64,000 bases of DNA from Pholiota molesta (lineage: Eukaryota; Basidiomycota; Agaricomycetes; Agaricales; Strophariaceae): NCBI GenBank assembly GCA_014925825.1, contig JACGCK010000160.1, forward strand, positions 1 to 64,000. Reading direction: 5' to 3'. This document shows positions 1 through 10,223 of this stretch, piece by piece. The notes beneath the pieces were generated by a model, which was not told the DNA's origin, made no database searches, and saw nothing but the letters and a program-made list of their open reading frames with translations. Every line of letters begins with the position of its first letter. Within the stretch, counting starts at the first letter, position 1. A program made the position numbers and the translations under genes.

Positions 1-1459
1 AGTACTCATCATGGGCGACGAACATGGGTCGCTGTGAAGTGACAGCCCTCTTACCCGACGCACATGCCCTTCACGCACTGTCCTCTCATATCGTTGCCTC
101 TAGAAAAGCTCTCCCGAAATCCTTGAAGGCAGCGACGGTCCTTTCCCTGGCTCAGCTAGAATTGAAGATCTAGACATTATTCTACGCGACTCGTCGTCTG
201 CTGATCGTCTTCCGCTCAGCCCTGCTGATATCCAACACGTAAAAAAACTATACGCTGACCTTTCTAGAATTGCGCTCATGCCAGGGAGAAAGGCGTGAAG
301 ATCATTGTGGATGCTGAATATAGGTAATTAAGTTTCGGATCAAAAATCAAGTGACGCTGACGATCATTAATCATTCTCGCCACATAGCTGGTACCAACCT
401 GCGATAGACGCTCTAACCTTAGGGCTCATGCGAGAATTTAATTCTCGTGCGCCTGGTAAAGCTGGGGACGTCCAACCACTCGTTTATGCGACTTTCCAAT
501 GTTATCTACGAAGGTAGGCCAGCTCGTCTCTTCCATATGTCGTCAATATCTTCGACTCATATTCACCGGCAGAACACCCGAACAATTGGCTCTTGCAATT
601 GAAGATTCTCGGAAACACAACTACTCTCTCGGTGTCAAACTCGTGCGTGGTGCATACCATCCGCATGAACTGGAAGCCCACAGACTTGCCACCGAATTCG
701 ACAACTCTCCCCATGCTGTCGGCGCCCCCGACCTTCGTCCTCTATTTCTCCTGATGCAGAGCCGCCTGTATGGCGCGAGAAGAGGGACACGGACTACAAT
801 TATAACGAGTGCATTAAGATGCTGGCGAGGGTTGTCAAGGAAGACGTGGACCAGTGTTCAAGGAGCGCGTCGGGCAGCGCGTCCGTGGCATCTGTAAAGG
901 GATGGTACGATTGGGTCAAGGGAACTAATACGCCTACAACGATTATCCAAGACACACCTCCATTGGCTTCGAGTCCTGGGATTGGTGTGCTGTTCGGCAC
1001 ACATAACTGGAGAGTTGTGCCTTGATCCTGAAGGAACTTGTCCGCAATGGATTGGCTGTGGAGGACAGCAAGATCGAAGGCGGAATTAAGGTTGGAAATG
1101 AGACGGTAGAGAGAGTGGCTATCGGACAACTTTACGGTGAGCACTACTCTCCGGGTCCATTCCACCATACTTACGTGTGGAAATGAAATCTAGGAATGTG
1201 TGACGATCTGACAGACTCGGTTGTCAGTCGGATATCATCAACTACGCTTTTGTTCTCAAGTGCGTTATCATTGCAGAGTACTCTTCATACGTGGATTAAT
1301 AAGATTGTTTCTAGATATGTGCCATATGGAGCCTTGGCTGAAGTAATGCCCTATCTCAGCCGCCGCGCGATCGAGAACAAGTCCGTGTTGGGCGAAGGCG
1401 CTGCGCGGAGAGAGCGTCAAAGGGCGGCGCAAGAAATCAGGAAGCGCATTTTTGGCTAG
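1..1459 (+). CDS. PUT1: Proline dehydrogenase (PUT1-like), 3' part, frame-broken
   Basis: Mitochondrial flavoenzyme of proline catabolism, oxidising L-proline to pyrroline-5-carboxylate. Recognised from family motifs in order: GVKIIVDAEY before an intron, SWYQPAIDALTLGLMREF, YATFQCYL, then SLGVKLVRGAY (a conserved barrel strand of the family), QLYGMCDDL, and near the end KYVPYGALAEVMPYLSRRA followed by ENKSVLGEG. Introns fit at 324-387, 514-572, 1137-1193 and 1260-1314; stop TAG is at 1457-1459. The frame slips by one base near 1009-1011 and 1230, each beside a GG pair that a third G would repair, and again near 286 and 700. No N-terminus or start can be defined, so the gene probably begins left of the window. 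It is either a real gene with consensus errors or a decaying copy; the preserved motifs favour the first. Confidence 0.8.
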
Positions 1460-2551
1460 AAAATGTTTGATATCGGCCATAAGGATCGGTGTTGAATTAG
1501 AGCTGGGACCTTGGTCATCATTACGAGCATTTAACGACATACGACATGTGTCCACGGTTTTTATAACTGGATTTTCTCAACTTTATACATAGATAGTTTC
1601 GTGTTACGAACTATTGTGAACCCGTACACTTTATTGCTGTTGCAGCACAAGTTAGCAGAGAGCCATGGCGAGGTGGTGACAAGGTGGCGAAAGGCGGCTT
1701 CTTCGACGCATACGGGGTCGATCATAAGTATCATGATAGACAAACTTTTCCTGCCTATAACCCCTTGGTCCTGTGAACAATATGTACTTGTAATGCTCGT
1801 AACCCAGTGTAATTAACGGCTATCAAATCTGACACTTCCACGCGTGTTTGCTACATGATCCACTGAACTACACAGCTCATAAAATGAGGGTTATTACACG
1901 CACAAAAACATAAGCAGAAAGAATTTGATATTCCGATATTTTTCCATGGTCTACGGAGGTCATCGGAGAGTGCGCTTTTGAATGATTACGGGAGATAGGC
2001 TCAGATAGCGTATAAGTTGAGAGAACAGGGGATCGAGCGTCGAAGATCCTTTTCAGTTTGAAGTTCTATAGGTCTTCGGCTGGATGCCATTCCGCGGCAA
2101 GCAAATTTGAAACCAAGTATGAAGTTCCTATAGAGGCACTAAGCGCTCAGTGGCACAGGCGCCAGTACTATAAATAGAATTCAGATTGATGCCGATGACA
2201 ATACCAATAATTGCTGAACCTACTTGGGAGTATGCGATGCTTTGATAGACCGGAATTTTGGTGGGATTTCAATTGTACCATTTTGATATCGAATAGATTC
2301 TCAAACTGTACAAATACTACAAAAAGTGCGTAAAGCGTAAGTAGAAGCAATAATAAACTACTGTGGCTCGAGCGTGGCAAATTTGCGCAGTCCACGAGGT
2401 CATGTTCTGTCATGTTACGTGGACGTCTTTGTGAACCAGGGTTGAACCAGGGTAAACATCAGGCAATCCTTCGCTCTCACTGCATTCTTATATCCATCCC
2501 TTTCTGGCTGTACGTCTATAGCCTTTGATTCAACTGCATATCGCGGCCTCG
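1460..2551. other. Intergenic, no gene seen
   Basis: AT-rich spacer between the proline dehydrogenase stop and the first MYND gene. It holds no reading frame with recognisable content. A short direct repeat (GAACCAGGG twice) lies at about 2432-2453. The last few hundred bases should contain the promoter of the MYND gene. Confidence 0.5.
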
Positions 2552-4544
2552 ATGTCTCACTTAACCCTAACGGTGTTTATTATGACATTATTTATCGGCA
2601 AATATTCGAACGCCTGTAAGCTGTTGCATGGTTGATTACTTTTGTGTTACTTAAGCAGGGTTGGGTTGCATGGTCGGGTTGCATGTAGAATTTGGATTTA
2701 CGGTCCGACGGTGATCCGGCTGATCTGTCCCATATTTGGGAATATCTCGAGATGCCGCCACTGCTGCCGTTGTTCGGACAGTTCCCGGCCTCCTCCGTGC
2801 TCGCTGTTTCGATAGCAAGGAAGTACGCGTTTTTGCTCCGTTTCTGCTTATTTTTCTTACTTTTATAAATTTACATAATATATAACATATCCAATAGGCG
2901 TAAAATGCTCTAGAAGCATCCTAATATATGTAAAATGTTCATTTTGGTACCTCTCTTATGAATGCTTTGGGGTGCTATCTATGGCCACTGCAGCTTCATG
3001 TAAATATTTTCAAGGTATTTTTATATTTTTATACTAAATTTAATGTTTGAATAGTTGAATATACAGGCATGGAGGGCTGATGGGAAGGGGGAGAGGAGGA
3101 ACACATGTCTGTCTATATTCAGTGAGATCCCAAGCATATGATTTTCAAGCTTTATCCTACAAACCAATGTTAAGAGAAGGACATAATAATAGGAACTTCT
3201 ATGAATGATGTCTGTGTCAGGGAATAAATGTCAAGGAGAATGTCATTTCAAATTATACTATTCTTTCTGCACATTTGAAGACGGTCTAATTTCCACCTGC
3301 CATACTATATGTATTCACTGAGCACTCCACTGGAAGGACTATATTTTGTAAATTTATGAAAGTAAGAAAAATAAGCAGAAACAGAGCAAAAACGTGTACT
3401 TGCTATCGAAACAGCGAGCACGGAGGAGGCTGGGAACTGTCCGAACAACGGCAGCAGTGGCGGCATCTCGAGATATTCCCAAATATAGGACAAATCAGCC
3501 GGATCATCGTCGGACCGTAAATCCAAATTCTACATGCAACCCGACCATGCAACCCAACCCTGCTTAAGTAACACAAAAGTAATCAACCATGCAACAGCTT
3601 ACAGGCGTTATAATTTTTGCCCATGAATCATGTCATAGTTTATATATGGCAAGTTGAGTAAACTTTCAACTATAAAGTTGAGATGTCAATTTTTATTATT
3701 TCAATGCCAGATCTGCGACACGCGCAGAGATTGAGCTTCGACCTGCAATCCCAGAGAATTTACGAGGGAATGCTGAACGAATAGAAGACTGGTCAAGCTC
3801 TCTTATCGAATCTATGAGCAAAGATCTCAAGCATTCAGAGGAATGGGCTTGTGAAATATGTGGTGTGTTATTCTTTCTTGTAGTAGATGGTCTAGTCCAA
3901 CTTGATTCTCGTAGGTGAACCAGCCAGAGGAGCCAAATACGACATCGCATCGCGAACGCATCTCCCAGAACCTGACGTCGTAGTATATGTAAGTTCCTGG
4001 AGCTATACATCGGCGATGTTGTCTCTGATTATGGACTATAAAGATGCACCAAGTTTGCGACTCGACGGGAAATAATTTCTGCTGCGCAATGCTAGACAAG
4101 CAATCAGAATGGATGGCTGCTTTCGGCGGCTTGAGCCCCGATTTTCCGAACCTCGACAGATTAGCCGGTCTGCAATTCCCTCTCTCGGGCAGTTGCCTCA
4201 ATTGCGAAGATAATAAAACTGCTCAATCTCAATTGAATCGCTGCGGAGGATGTGAATTAGTACGGTGAGTCTCCTAAACGTTGTAAGTATTCTAGATCTT
4301 CAATTTGAAAACCTGGATTACTCGCTAGATATTGTGGGTATGTAGTTGGTCACTCTATATACTCACCATCAACTACTAAAGTTGTTTATTATTACAGTGC
4401 TGATTGTCAGAAAAGCGATTGGAAAAGACACAAGAAGGTTAGCGCAATTTCATTGGTACAAATCTGAATTGGTATTCTGATTGTTCAATTCTGTCAAAGA
4501 TCTGCAAGATAATCAAAAGCCTAAGATGGGTGGAGGGAGAGTGA
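2552..4544 (+). CDS. MYND-type zinc finger protein, copy A (element in intron 1)
   Basis: Predicted small protein (about 260 residues) with a C-terminal MYND zinc finger, a fold usually used for protein-protein contacts. Exon 1 (2552-2574) codes MSHLTLTV. Intron 1 would run 2575-3710 and contains a complete TIR element. Exon 2 resumes at 3711 with a region reading AEIELRPAIPEN and ends at CEICG. The finger reads SCLNC, then RCGGCELVRYC, then a CADCQ-like step, then DWKRHKKICK; its last pieces are split by introns ending near 4311, 4398 and 4500. Stop TGA is at 4542-4544. All exons downstream of intron 1 are open and match copy B, so the gene may still be expressed if the enlarged intron is spliced. 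Specific function unknown. Confidence 0.7.
2575..2580 (+). repeat. Target-site duplication, left copy (GTTTAT)
   Basis: Six bases, GTTTAT, directly left of the element end TATGACAT. The same six bases follow the right end at 3638-3643. Removing the element and one copy leaves a sequence that aligns without gaps to the matching site in copy B (ACGGCGTTCACATATGGC). The left copy is also the inferred 5' splice site of intron 1. Confidence 0.75.
2581..2882 (+). repeat. Left terminal inverted repeat of element A
   Basis: About 302 bp, complementary to 3340-3637 along nearly its whole length. It begins TATGACATTATTTATC and ends in the AT-rich stretch before the spacer. Confidence 0.85.
3340..3637 (-). 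repeat. Right terminal inverted repeat of element A
   Basis: Inverted partner of 2581-2882. The outer end is ATGTCATA, followed immediately by the second GTTTAT. Divergence between the arms (several substitutions, one 2 bp indel) suggests the insertion is not brand new. Confidence 0.85.
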
Positions 4545-5106
4545 ATTATTCAATCCATCTCGAGACCTTTTAAACCAGCATGGAAAACTTGAAGCACTAG
4601 CTCTTTTGAGAAACAATGTATGCTGTATTCCCAGCAAAATAAGCGCCCATGACGCGAATATACCACAGCAACTTGTAACGGAACACCTTGGGAATACTTA
4701 TGCTATAAGGACAGCCTCCCCTTTAGCGGGTAAGGCTACTAGCCTAGCGGTAAATTCAAGGTAAATTATTGCCTTCAGGTCAAATGTTATAGCCCTGGGA
4801 TGGAAAACAACTTGGCAGCTTGGGAAAACTAATCTACACTTCAATATCACAAAGCTAGGCATCATCTGCGTAAGATTAAAGATAGTCAGGTCGTATTTCG
4901 AAATGAAATGGCTCTAGCGCAACAATTCAAGTAGTAGAGTCCGAAGGGTCACGTGTGCGTCCCTTCGTAGTCCACAAAGTACTTAATCACAAAGTACAAA
5001 GGAGCCAATTTGTTGTTGTTGGAACTATCCTTTAATCTTGCATTGTTATATCGTTCCCATTCCAACTCCTGCCGCATTTCTCTCTTGACTGCATCGTAAA
5101 GACTCG
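4545..5106. other. Spacer between the tandem MYND genes
   Basis: No gene seen. The first part, around AAAATAAGCGCCCATGAC (near 4640), is related to the sequence after copy B (near 6155) and so belongs to the duplicated unit. The last part is the copy B promoter and 5' leader. Confidence 0.5.
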
Positions 5107-6087
5107 ATGTCCAACCTAATTCTAACGGCGTTCACATATGGCTCGTTGAGTTGGCCTTTCAAATCGAAACCCGGGTTGGAATCTCAATATCTGTTTTCGC
5201 CAGAAATGGGAAACGCGCTGAGATAGAACTTCGACCTGCAATTCCCGAGAATATCCGAGGGAAGGTTGAAGCTTTGAAAATCTGGTCGCAGTCTCTTGTT
5301 ATGTCCATGGGCAACGATCTCAAGCATACGGATGAATGGACTTGCGAAATATGCGGTATGCCATTCTTCATTGTCAATGTTTAGATTGGCGATAGAAAAT
5401 CTGACGCCCTATAGGTAAGCCCGCCAGGGAAACTAAATACGACGTCGCGTCGTGGACACATCTCCAAGAACCTCGAATCGTCATATATGTACGTTCCTTG
5501 ACCTCCGTATTGGGAGGTACTGTCTTTTGACCATTACTATGCCGTGGATCTATAAAGATTCACCATGTTTGCGATGCGGGAAACAAGACCTGCTCTACCA
5601 CAATTGACAGGCAATCAGCCCAGATGGCGGCTATGAGCGGCTTGAGAGCTGATTTTCCCGAGTTCGACTCAGATGGTGTGGAATACCCTCTTGCGGGAAG
5701 CTGTCTCAACTGCCAAAAGGACACTTCTGCGAAGTCGACATTAAGTCGCTGTGGAGGATGTAAGCTGGTCAGGTAAGGTTCCTTATAAATTCGAAATCTT
5801 TGCATATGATCTAATTCCTCCATTGTGCTTCAGATATTGCGGGTATGTTGCTTGTTCATTCTATATTCTCTGAACATATACTAGTACTGATGCGGGCCAT
5901 CATTTTTGCATGACCATAGCACTGAGTGTCAGAGTAGCGACTGGAAAAGACACAAGAAGGTCAGCATTTATGGCACGATCTCATCGGCTCATTGGCTACG
6001 AGTCTGCACTGATATGCTGATTACTCAATTATCCCTTTACAGATCTGCAAGATGATCAAAAGCGTGAATTGGGTGGACGGGATTTGA
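5107..6087 (+). CDS. MYND-type zinc finger protein, copy B
   Basis: Paralogue of copy A in the same orientation. Exon 1 (5107-5129) codes MSNLILTA. A 74 nt intron (5130-5203) ends in a good branch/pyrimidine tract but starts with the unusual donor GTTCAC. This intron joins exon 1 to NGKRAEIELRPAIPEN in phase, which explains why a straight read from the ATG hits a stop. Next come KIWSQSLVMSMGNDLKH, CEICG, an intron to about 5413, KPARETKYDVASWTHLQEP, an intron to about 5560, HHVCDAGNK, and the MYND finger (SCLNC, RCGGCKLVRYC, TECQSSDWKRHKK, ICKMIK). Stop TGA is at 6085-6087. The finger sits at the extreme C-terminus as in copy A. No known partner can be named. Confidence 0.75.
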
Positions 6088-6301
6088 ACCTTCCATTAGA
6101 GCTGTCTCATCCGCGTCGGCAGACTCGGAATATGGGCCATATGTAGTATCCTCGGCAAAATAAGCGCCCGTGACTAAAATACATACTAAACATCATCTCA
6201 CGAGCCGCACAAATAAATTTCCCAAGGTGTACCGTTTTCTAATTATGAGGTTCGTGTACACGATATTTTATAATACAAGTTTTTCTACATGTGTTCTTTA
6301 A

Positions 6302-9300
6302 TTACCCTGTCTTTGCTTTCAGCTGCCTCCACAACATCACATACATCACACCTCCGACACCCACGACGACTATCTGTACGATAGCATAATTCACCATTCC
6401 CATCTTCACTCCAGCGCCTCCGAGAATAGAACCAGTTACACGGCCTACAGTATTGCTGTATTGAATGGCCAAACTGATCCTCCCGTTCCATGTGTCGGGG
6501 AGTTGCTTTGAGAGCAAACTCAAGGTACATGTACTGGCTAAATTAAACCCCAGGGCAATAAGGAACCAACAAATGAACAAAGATCCAACAGTGACTTTGT
6601 TGGCGAGTAATGTGCTAAGCATGATAAGAAGGCCGACGGCGCCCGTGAGCGTTCCAACGGCGAGAATGACTCGGTCCTGAATGCGCCGAGCATAGCGTAT
6701 GTTTAGAAGAAGAAAAGGGAAGGAAGAAATCCCACCCAACGCAATGAGATTTCCTGCGTCGTACGGTGAATATCCAAGCGCTTTGGCTGTGAAGATAGGA
6801 ATATTGGCTTCCCAGGCATTGAGGACAAAAAAACATGTCATCGCAAAATAGCACATGCATACTATGACAATGAAACTAGGTAGACTTTGTTTAAACCTCG
6901 CCTTACCCATAGAATTTCGTTTGAACTATGATTGAACATCACCTTTGTTAAACAGACTCCCTTACCCCAAGCCTTGATTGAACCAAGTTCTTTACCACAA
7001 GACAGTGTTCAATCAAACACTTATGTTTAAACACGATCAATGTTCGTTCAATCATACAATAAATTAAACAATCTACTACAGTTCAAACGGTAAAGTTATT
7101 GTTGTTTAAATGAACTTTGTTTAAACGAACTTCGTTTGAACAACTGTTGTTTGAACGAACTTTGTTTGAACAACTGTTGTTTGAACGAAGTTCGTTTGAA
7201 CAACTGTTGTTTGAACAAAGTTTTCGTTTAAACGACGAACTTACTCCGTTTAATGTTTAAACAAACTTTGTGCAAACAGGTCGCATTCGCCGAGGTCGTC
7301 ATGGACGCACCCCTACACACCTGGTTGCCCTGCGCTTGTCGCCGACGCGCCGTCATCATCTCCGTTATGCTCGCACCACCCATTGAGATGCCCGCAGATT
7401 CGAGTGTCAGAGCGTGTGGCTCACCCTGTGCGCTAACCTACCCTACCCCGTTGGCCTCGTCGCGCTTGGTGTCATGCAGCTCATGCTTGTTGCAGTGCTG
7501 GCATTGGTCGCAGTCGAGAATGGTAGGGAAGGGCGCAGGGTAGTAAAGCCAATCCCCAGCATGTATGTACACTAGCAAAGGGAGGGGCAATAGGTTAGTT
7601 GGGGACAAAGGGCAGAGGTGGCGACGTACGCGGTGGATCTCCCGCTGCCCGGGTCTTCCCTGTCTTATCCAACTCCCACTGGGCCATGTGGCGCGCGTGC
7701 TGTTGACGAGCGCAGATGTGGCTGTTGTTGACAAGAGCAGCCGGGCGGGTGGGTAGAGGTGAAGCTATGAAGGGGATGCCAGAACGTTGAAACGTTGAAG
7801 TTCAATGTCCAGGGCGTCGAACAATCAACAAAGAATTCGATCTCCGCTTGCCGAAGCGGAGATTGAATTCTTTGTTGATTGTTCGACATTGAACTTAGCG
7901 TTCTGCCTTCCTACGACCACCTCCTCCACCGCCACTTCAGCCCCTCGCCCCTCGCATATGCACATCAGGATCCGCCTTCCATGGTGATGAATGCCAGGGG
8001 ATGCAGAATCGAGGGAAGATCCAACAAGAGGGAGATCCCAAAGGTACGTGGCCTGCCGTTTTCAACCAGCCTGCATCTGACACCCTCCGCCTTCCAGCTC
8101 CTTGCCCCCTGCCGAGCGCGACGATGAGCGCGACCGCCTCACACTCTCCCATCTCTGCTGCTGCCGCCATCCCCATTCGCTATCGCCGTGCCCATTTGCC
8201 ACTGCCATCCACATTCGCCATCACCATCCGCCCCACCCACCCCAGGTTCATGCACCCGCCGAGGGCGATTACCGGCCACCCCTGTCACCGTTGTCTCCCC
8301 GTCGTCCACCTCAATTCCTTCCACGGAATCGCAGTGGGCGGCGATGTACGACGCTGGAGGCAAACTAAGACCCAATGACCATGACGAGCAGCAGACAGCG
8401 GACACGATAGCGAGCAAGAAAGCCGACATGACGACGGGGGTGAACAAATAAAGTAGGTTTGTTAGAACCACCGTAGAATTACATTAGTGTTACACTATGT
8501 ATTTAAATTGAATTCTGGAATATATAATCTGTTTGAACAAGCCTTTTTCGTTTGAACAAGATTTATTGGTTTAAACATGTTTAAACGGGTTTGAACAGTA
8601 TCTAACAGTAAAAGACTCTGATTAAAAATTGTTGTGTTCAAACATGTTTAAACAGCGTTAACACGTTCAAACAAAATTCTATGGGTAAGGCGAGGTTTAA
8701 ACAAAGTCTACCTGGTTACGGTATGACACGCCATTGGTGAGACGATACATGATCATACATTGCCTCGACTGTCCGGTTAGGTGGCGTGGTTGATGCTATT
8801 AATTCGAGAGGTTCTGGATGAGGTTGTGGAGGAACATCTTCAAAAATCAGAGCACTCAAAGCTCCAAATATGACCCAGGTCATGGCCATAACCCAGCCAG
8901 GGCTCGTCACCCCATTAAACACCCTGTTTTTGAATCCAATTTTATAGAGGAGACCTCCAAAGAACGGGCCGGTGGAGAAACCGAAGGTCTGGCCGATGAT
9001 GAGCCAGCCGGCGAGTGTGGTTCGCTGTCGGATGCCAACGATACGGCCGTCCGAGCAGTAACGTTTACTATACAGGAAAGCGATGAAGCCAAATCCGGAG
9101 ACGATTCGACCGAGGAGGATCATATAAAGCCAATTGACTCGGTAGGCGAGGGCATATATGATGTTTCCTAGTATCGCAGCGCTGTATGCAATATTCAAGG
9201 GCTTGGCATATTGTTCTGCACGTCCATAAAATAAGGATCACTATACACCAGAATTTCATTTGCAAGATACTTACTTCCGTCTAACCTGGTGATAAAGATC

Positions 9301-9737
9301 AGTCCAATCCCAGAAAATATAGTTGGGATTCCGATGGTCAACCCCGCAAAAATAGCCGTTCCTCCAAGATGCTGAGTATAAACACTCGCAGAAGAGACAA
9401 CGATAAAGAATGAAACCTAAATAAAGTGCAATTTCGTCAGTTTCATGTCATTTTGAGGTCACGTCGAATTCTGCACCTGAAATAATGCATTGCCCCCAAG
9501 AATGATAAACAAGGATCTCAGACTGGGAAGCTTGAATTCAGTGTTTTCCGTTTGATTGTCCTCACTTGTGATCTCCGAGTCAACTTGACGGGTAAAATCC
9601 TGTACATTCGAAGGAACAAGAACGTCAGGCCTGGGTGCGTAGACCGGTGAAAGGTTCTTGGATAAAATTTCGAGGTCGCTGTAAGCTGGTCTTGTGTAGT
9701 CAACCACAGACGGTGATTGTAAGCTTGGAGTAGTCAT
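6302..9737 (-). CDS. Major facilitator superfamily transporter, split by a 1.84 kb intron-like element
   Basis: Multi-pass membrane transporter of the MFS, substrate unknown. Exon 1 (from ATG at 9737) codes an ~85-residue cytosolic N-terminus and the first membrane segment (SLRSLFIILGGNALFQ). Exon 2 (about 9419-9277) codes YTQHLGGTAIFAGLTIGIP. Exon 3 (about 9218-8720) includes LLGRIVSGFGFIAF, a cytoplasmic loop with KRYCSD, and GQTFGFSTGPFFGGLL. The C-terminal half (6875-6302) begins FIVIVCMCYFAMTC and has several hydrophobic segments including GSLFICWFLIALGFNLAST. Between the halves lie 1844 bases bounded by GTAACC and ACCTAG on the coding strand; removing them gives an in-phase join WRVIP-FIVIV. 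The overall pattern recalls MFSD8-like fungal carriers, but that is only a suggestion. If the insertion is not spliced, the gene is broken. Confidence 0.75.
6878..6925 (+). repeat. Left inverted repeat of element B
   Basis: About 48 bp, starting AGGTAGACTTTGTTTAAACC and ending GTTTGAAC. It is complementary to 8665-8712 except for about one mismatch. Confidence 0.85.
7020..7262. repeat. GTTTGAAC/GTTTAAAC octamer array, left side
   Basis: Repeated octamer in both orientations, often as the unit GTTTGAACAACTGTT, which recurs at 7134-7230 with small changes. The array continues more loosely back to 6889. Similar octamers reappear at the other end of the element (8530-8700). Confidence 0.8.
7778..7908. 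repeat. Large imperfect hairpin inside element B
   Basis: An inverted repeat centred near 7854. The inner arms (about 37 bp) pair almost perfectly: GAACAATCAACAAAGAATTC on the left against its complement on the right. The outer arms (GCCAGAACG ... CGTTCTGCC, with TTCAATGTC between) pair again after short unpaired inserts on the left side. Confidence 0.85.
8530..8700. repeat. GTTTGAAC/GTTTAAAC octamer array, right side
   Basis: Counterpart of the left array: GTTTGAACAAG, GTTTAAACATGTTTAAAC, GTTTGAACAG and related units in a few hundred bases, leading into the right inverted repeat. Confidence 0.75.
8665..8712 (-). repeat. Right inverted repeat of element B
   Basis: Inverted partner of 6878-6925, ending GGTTTAAACAAAGTCTACCT. 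A weaker match continues outward (AACCAGG against AACTAGG). Confidence 0.85.
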
Positions 9738-10223
9738 CGATTCGGAGCCCTGTGAGCTTTTGAGGATCGTCCAGACCGAGCGTAGTCGAAGGGCAAGGTA
9801 GAGGGCATAGAAAAAAGTGTCTCAACGGTTGTAAGTAGTCCCGACGAAAGTAAAATTATCGGGCCTGTGAAACTTTGGAACACCCCACAGTCTGCACGAA
9901 GTGATGGATTGATAATTGGTGTCGGGCTTCGGGGTATCTGTGCGGAGCAAGATTAACACATGGGATTCCACAAGATTTGAGTAACATATTCAGTGATCAC
10001 ACATCCAAGTCATAGAAAAAAAAATGATAAGTAAGTGGTATGAACAATGAACTAACACGAGAGCGTGTAAAGCAAAGCTTTTCCAGTGAATGGGGGGGAT
10101 CGAAAAGGAGACTAAAAAATGATCATGTAGAATACAACAATAAGCACTTCCGGGAAGTCATAGCCGATCATAACTATTATTTCAGTGCAGAATAAAGAGG
10201 GCGGACAAATGGGGCAAGGAAAC
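9738..10223. other. Intergenic between MFS gene and VPS35
   Basis: Holds the 5' leader and promoter of the MFS gene and the 3' end of VPS35 (both on the minus strand). A poly-A stretch is at about 10016-10024. No gene seen. Confidence 0.5.

Larger units (their letters stand above)
2581..3637. mobile_element. Non-autonomous long-TIR (foldback-like) DNA element
   Basis: A 1057 bp element bounded by TATGACAT and ATGTCATA. Its ends are long imperfect inverted repeats: 2581-2882 and 3340-3637 (about 300 bp each), separated by an AT-rich spacer with no coding content. The arms share, in opposite orientation, stretches such as GTTGCATGGTTGATTAC and CTCGAGATGCCGCCACTGC, with scattered mismatches and a small indel near 2820. 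It is flanked by the 6 bp direct repeat GTTTAT. No transposase is encoded, so movement would need an enzyme supplied elsewhere. The family cannot be assigned from termini alone. Confidence 0.85.
6876..8719. mobile_element. TIR-bounded element acting as an intron of the MFS gene
   Basis: 1844 bp bounded by inverted repeats of about 50 bp. On the plus strand the left end reads AGGTAGACTTTGTTTAAACC, and the reverse complement of the right end is the same, with one mismatch over the first 45 bases or so. Inside, both flanks are packed with variants of the palindrome-like octamer GTTTGAAC/GTTTAAAC. The centre (about 7260-8450) is much richer in G+C and contains a large imperfect hairpin. No transposase is visible. 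The ends coincide with the splice sites GT (8719) and AG (6876-6877) of the host gene on the minus strand. No direct target duplication is evident. Confidence 0.7.

Noticed and set aside
5107..5240. Apparent frameshift between the ATG and the AEIELRP region in MYND copy B (and copy A)
   Set aside because: Both copies show the same offset, and a 74 nt intron with a good 3' end restores phase in each. An error in both is unlikely.
7253..8471. Many overlapping open frames in the core of element B
   Set aside because: They occur on both strands, are Pro/Ser/His-rich low-complexity products of G+C-rich sequence, and show no domain or intron pattern.
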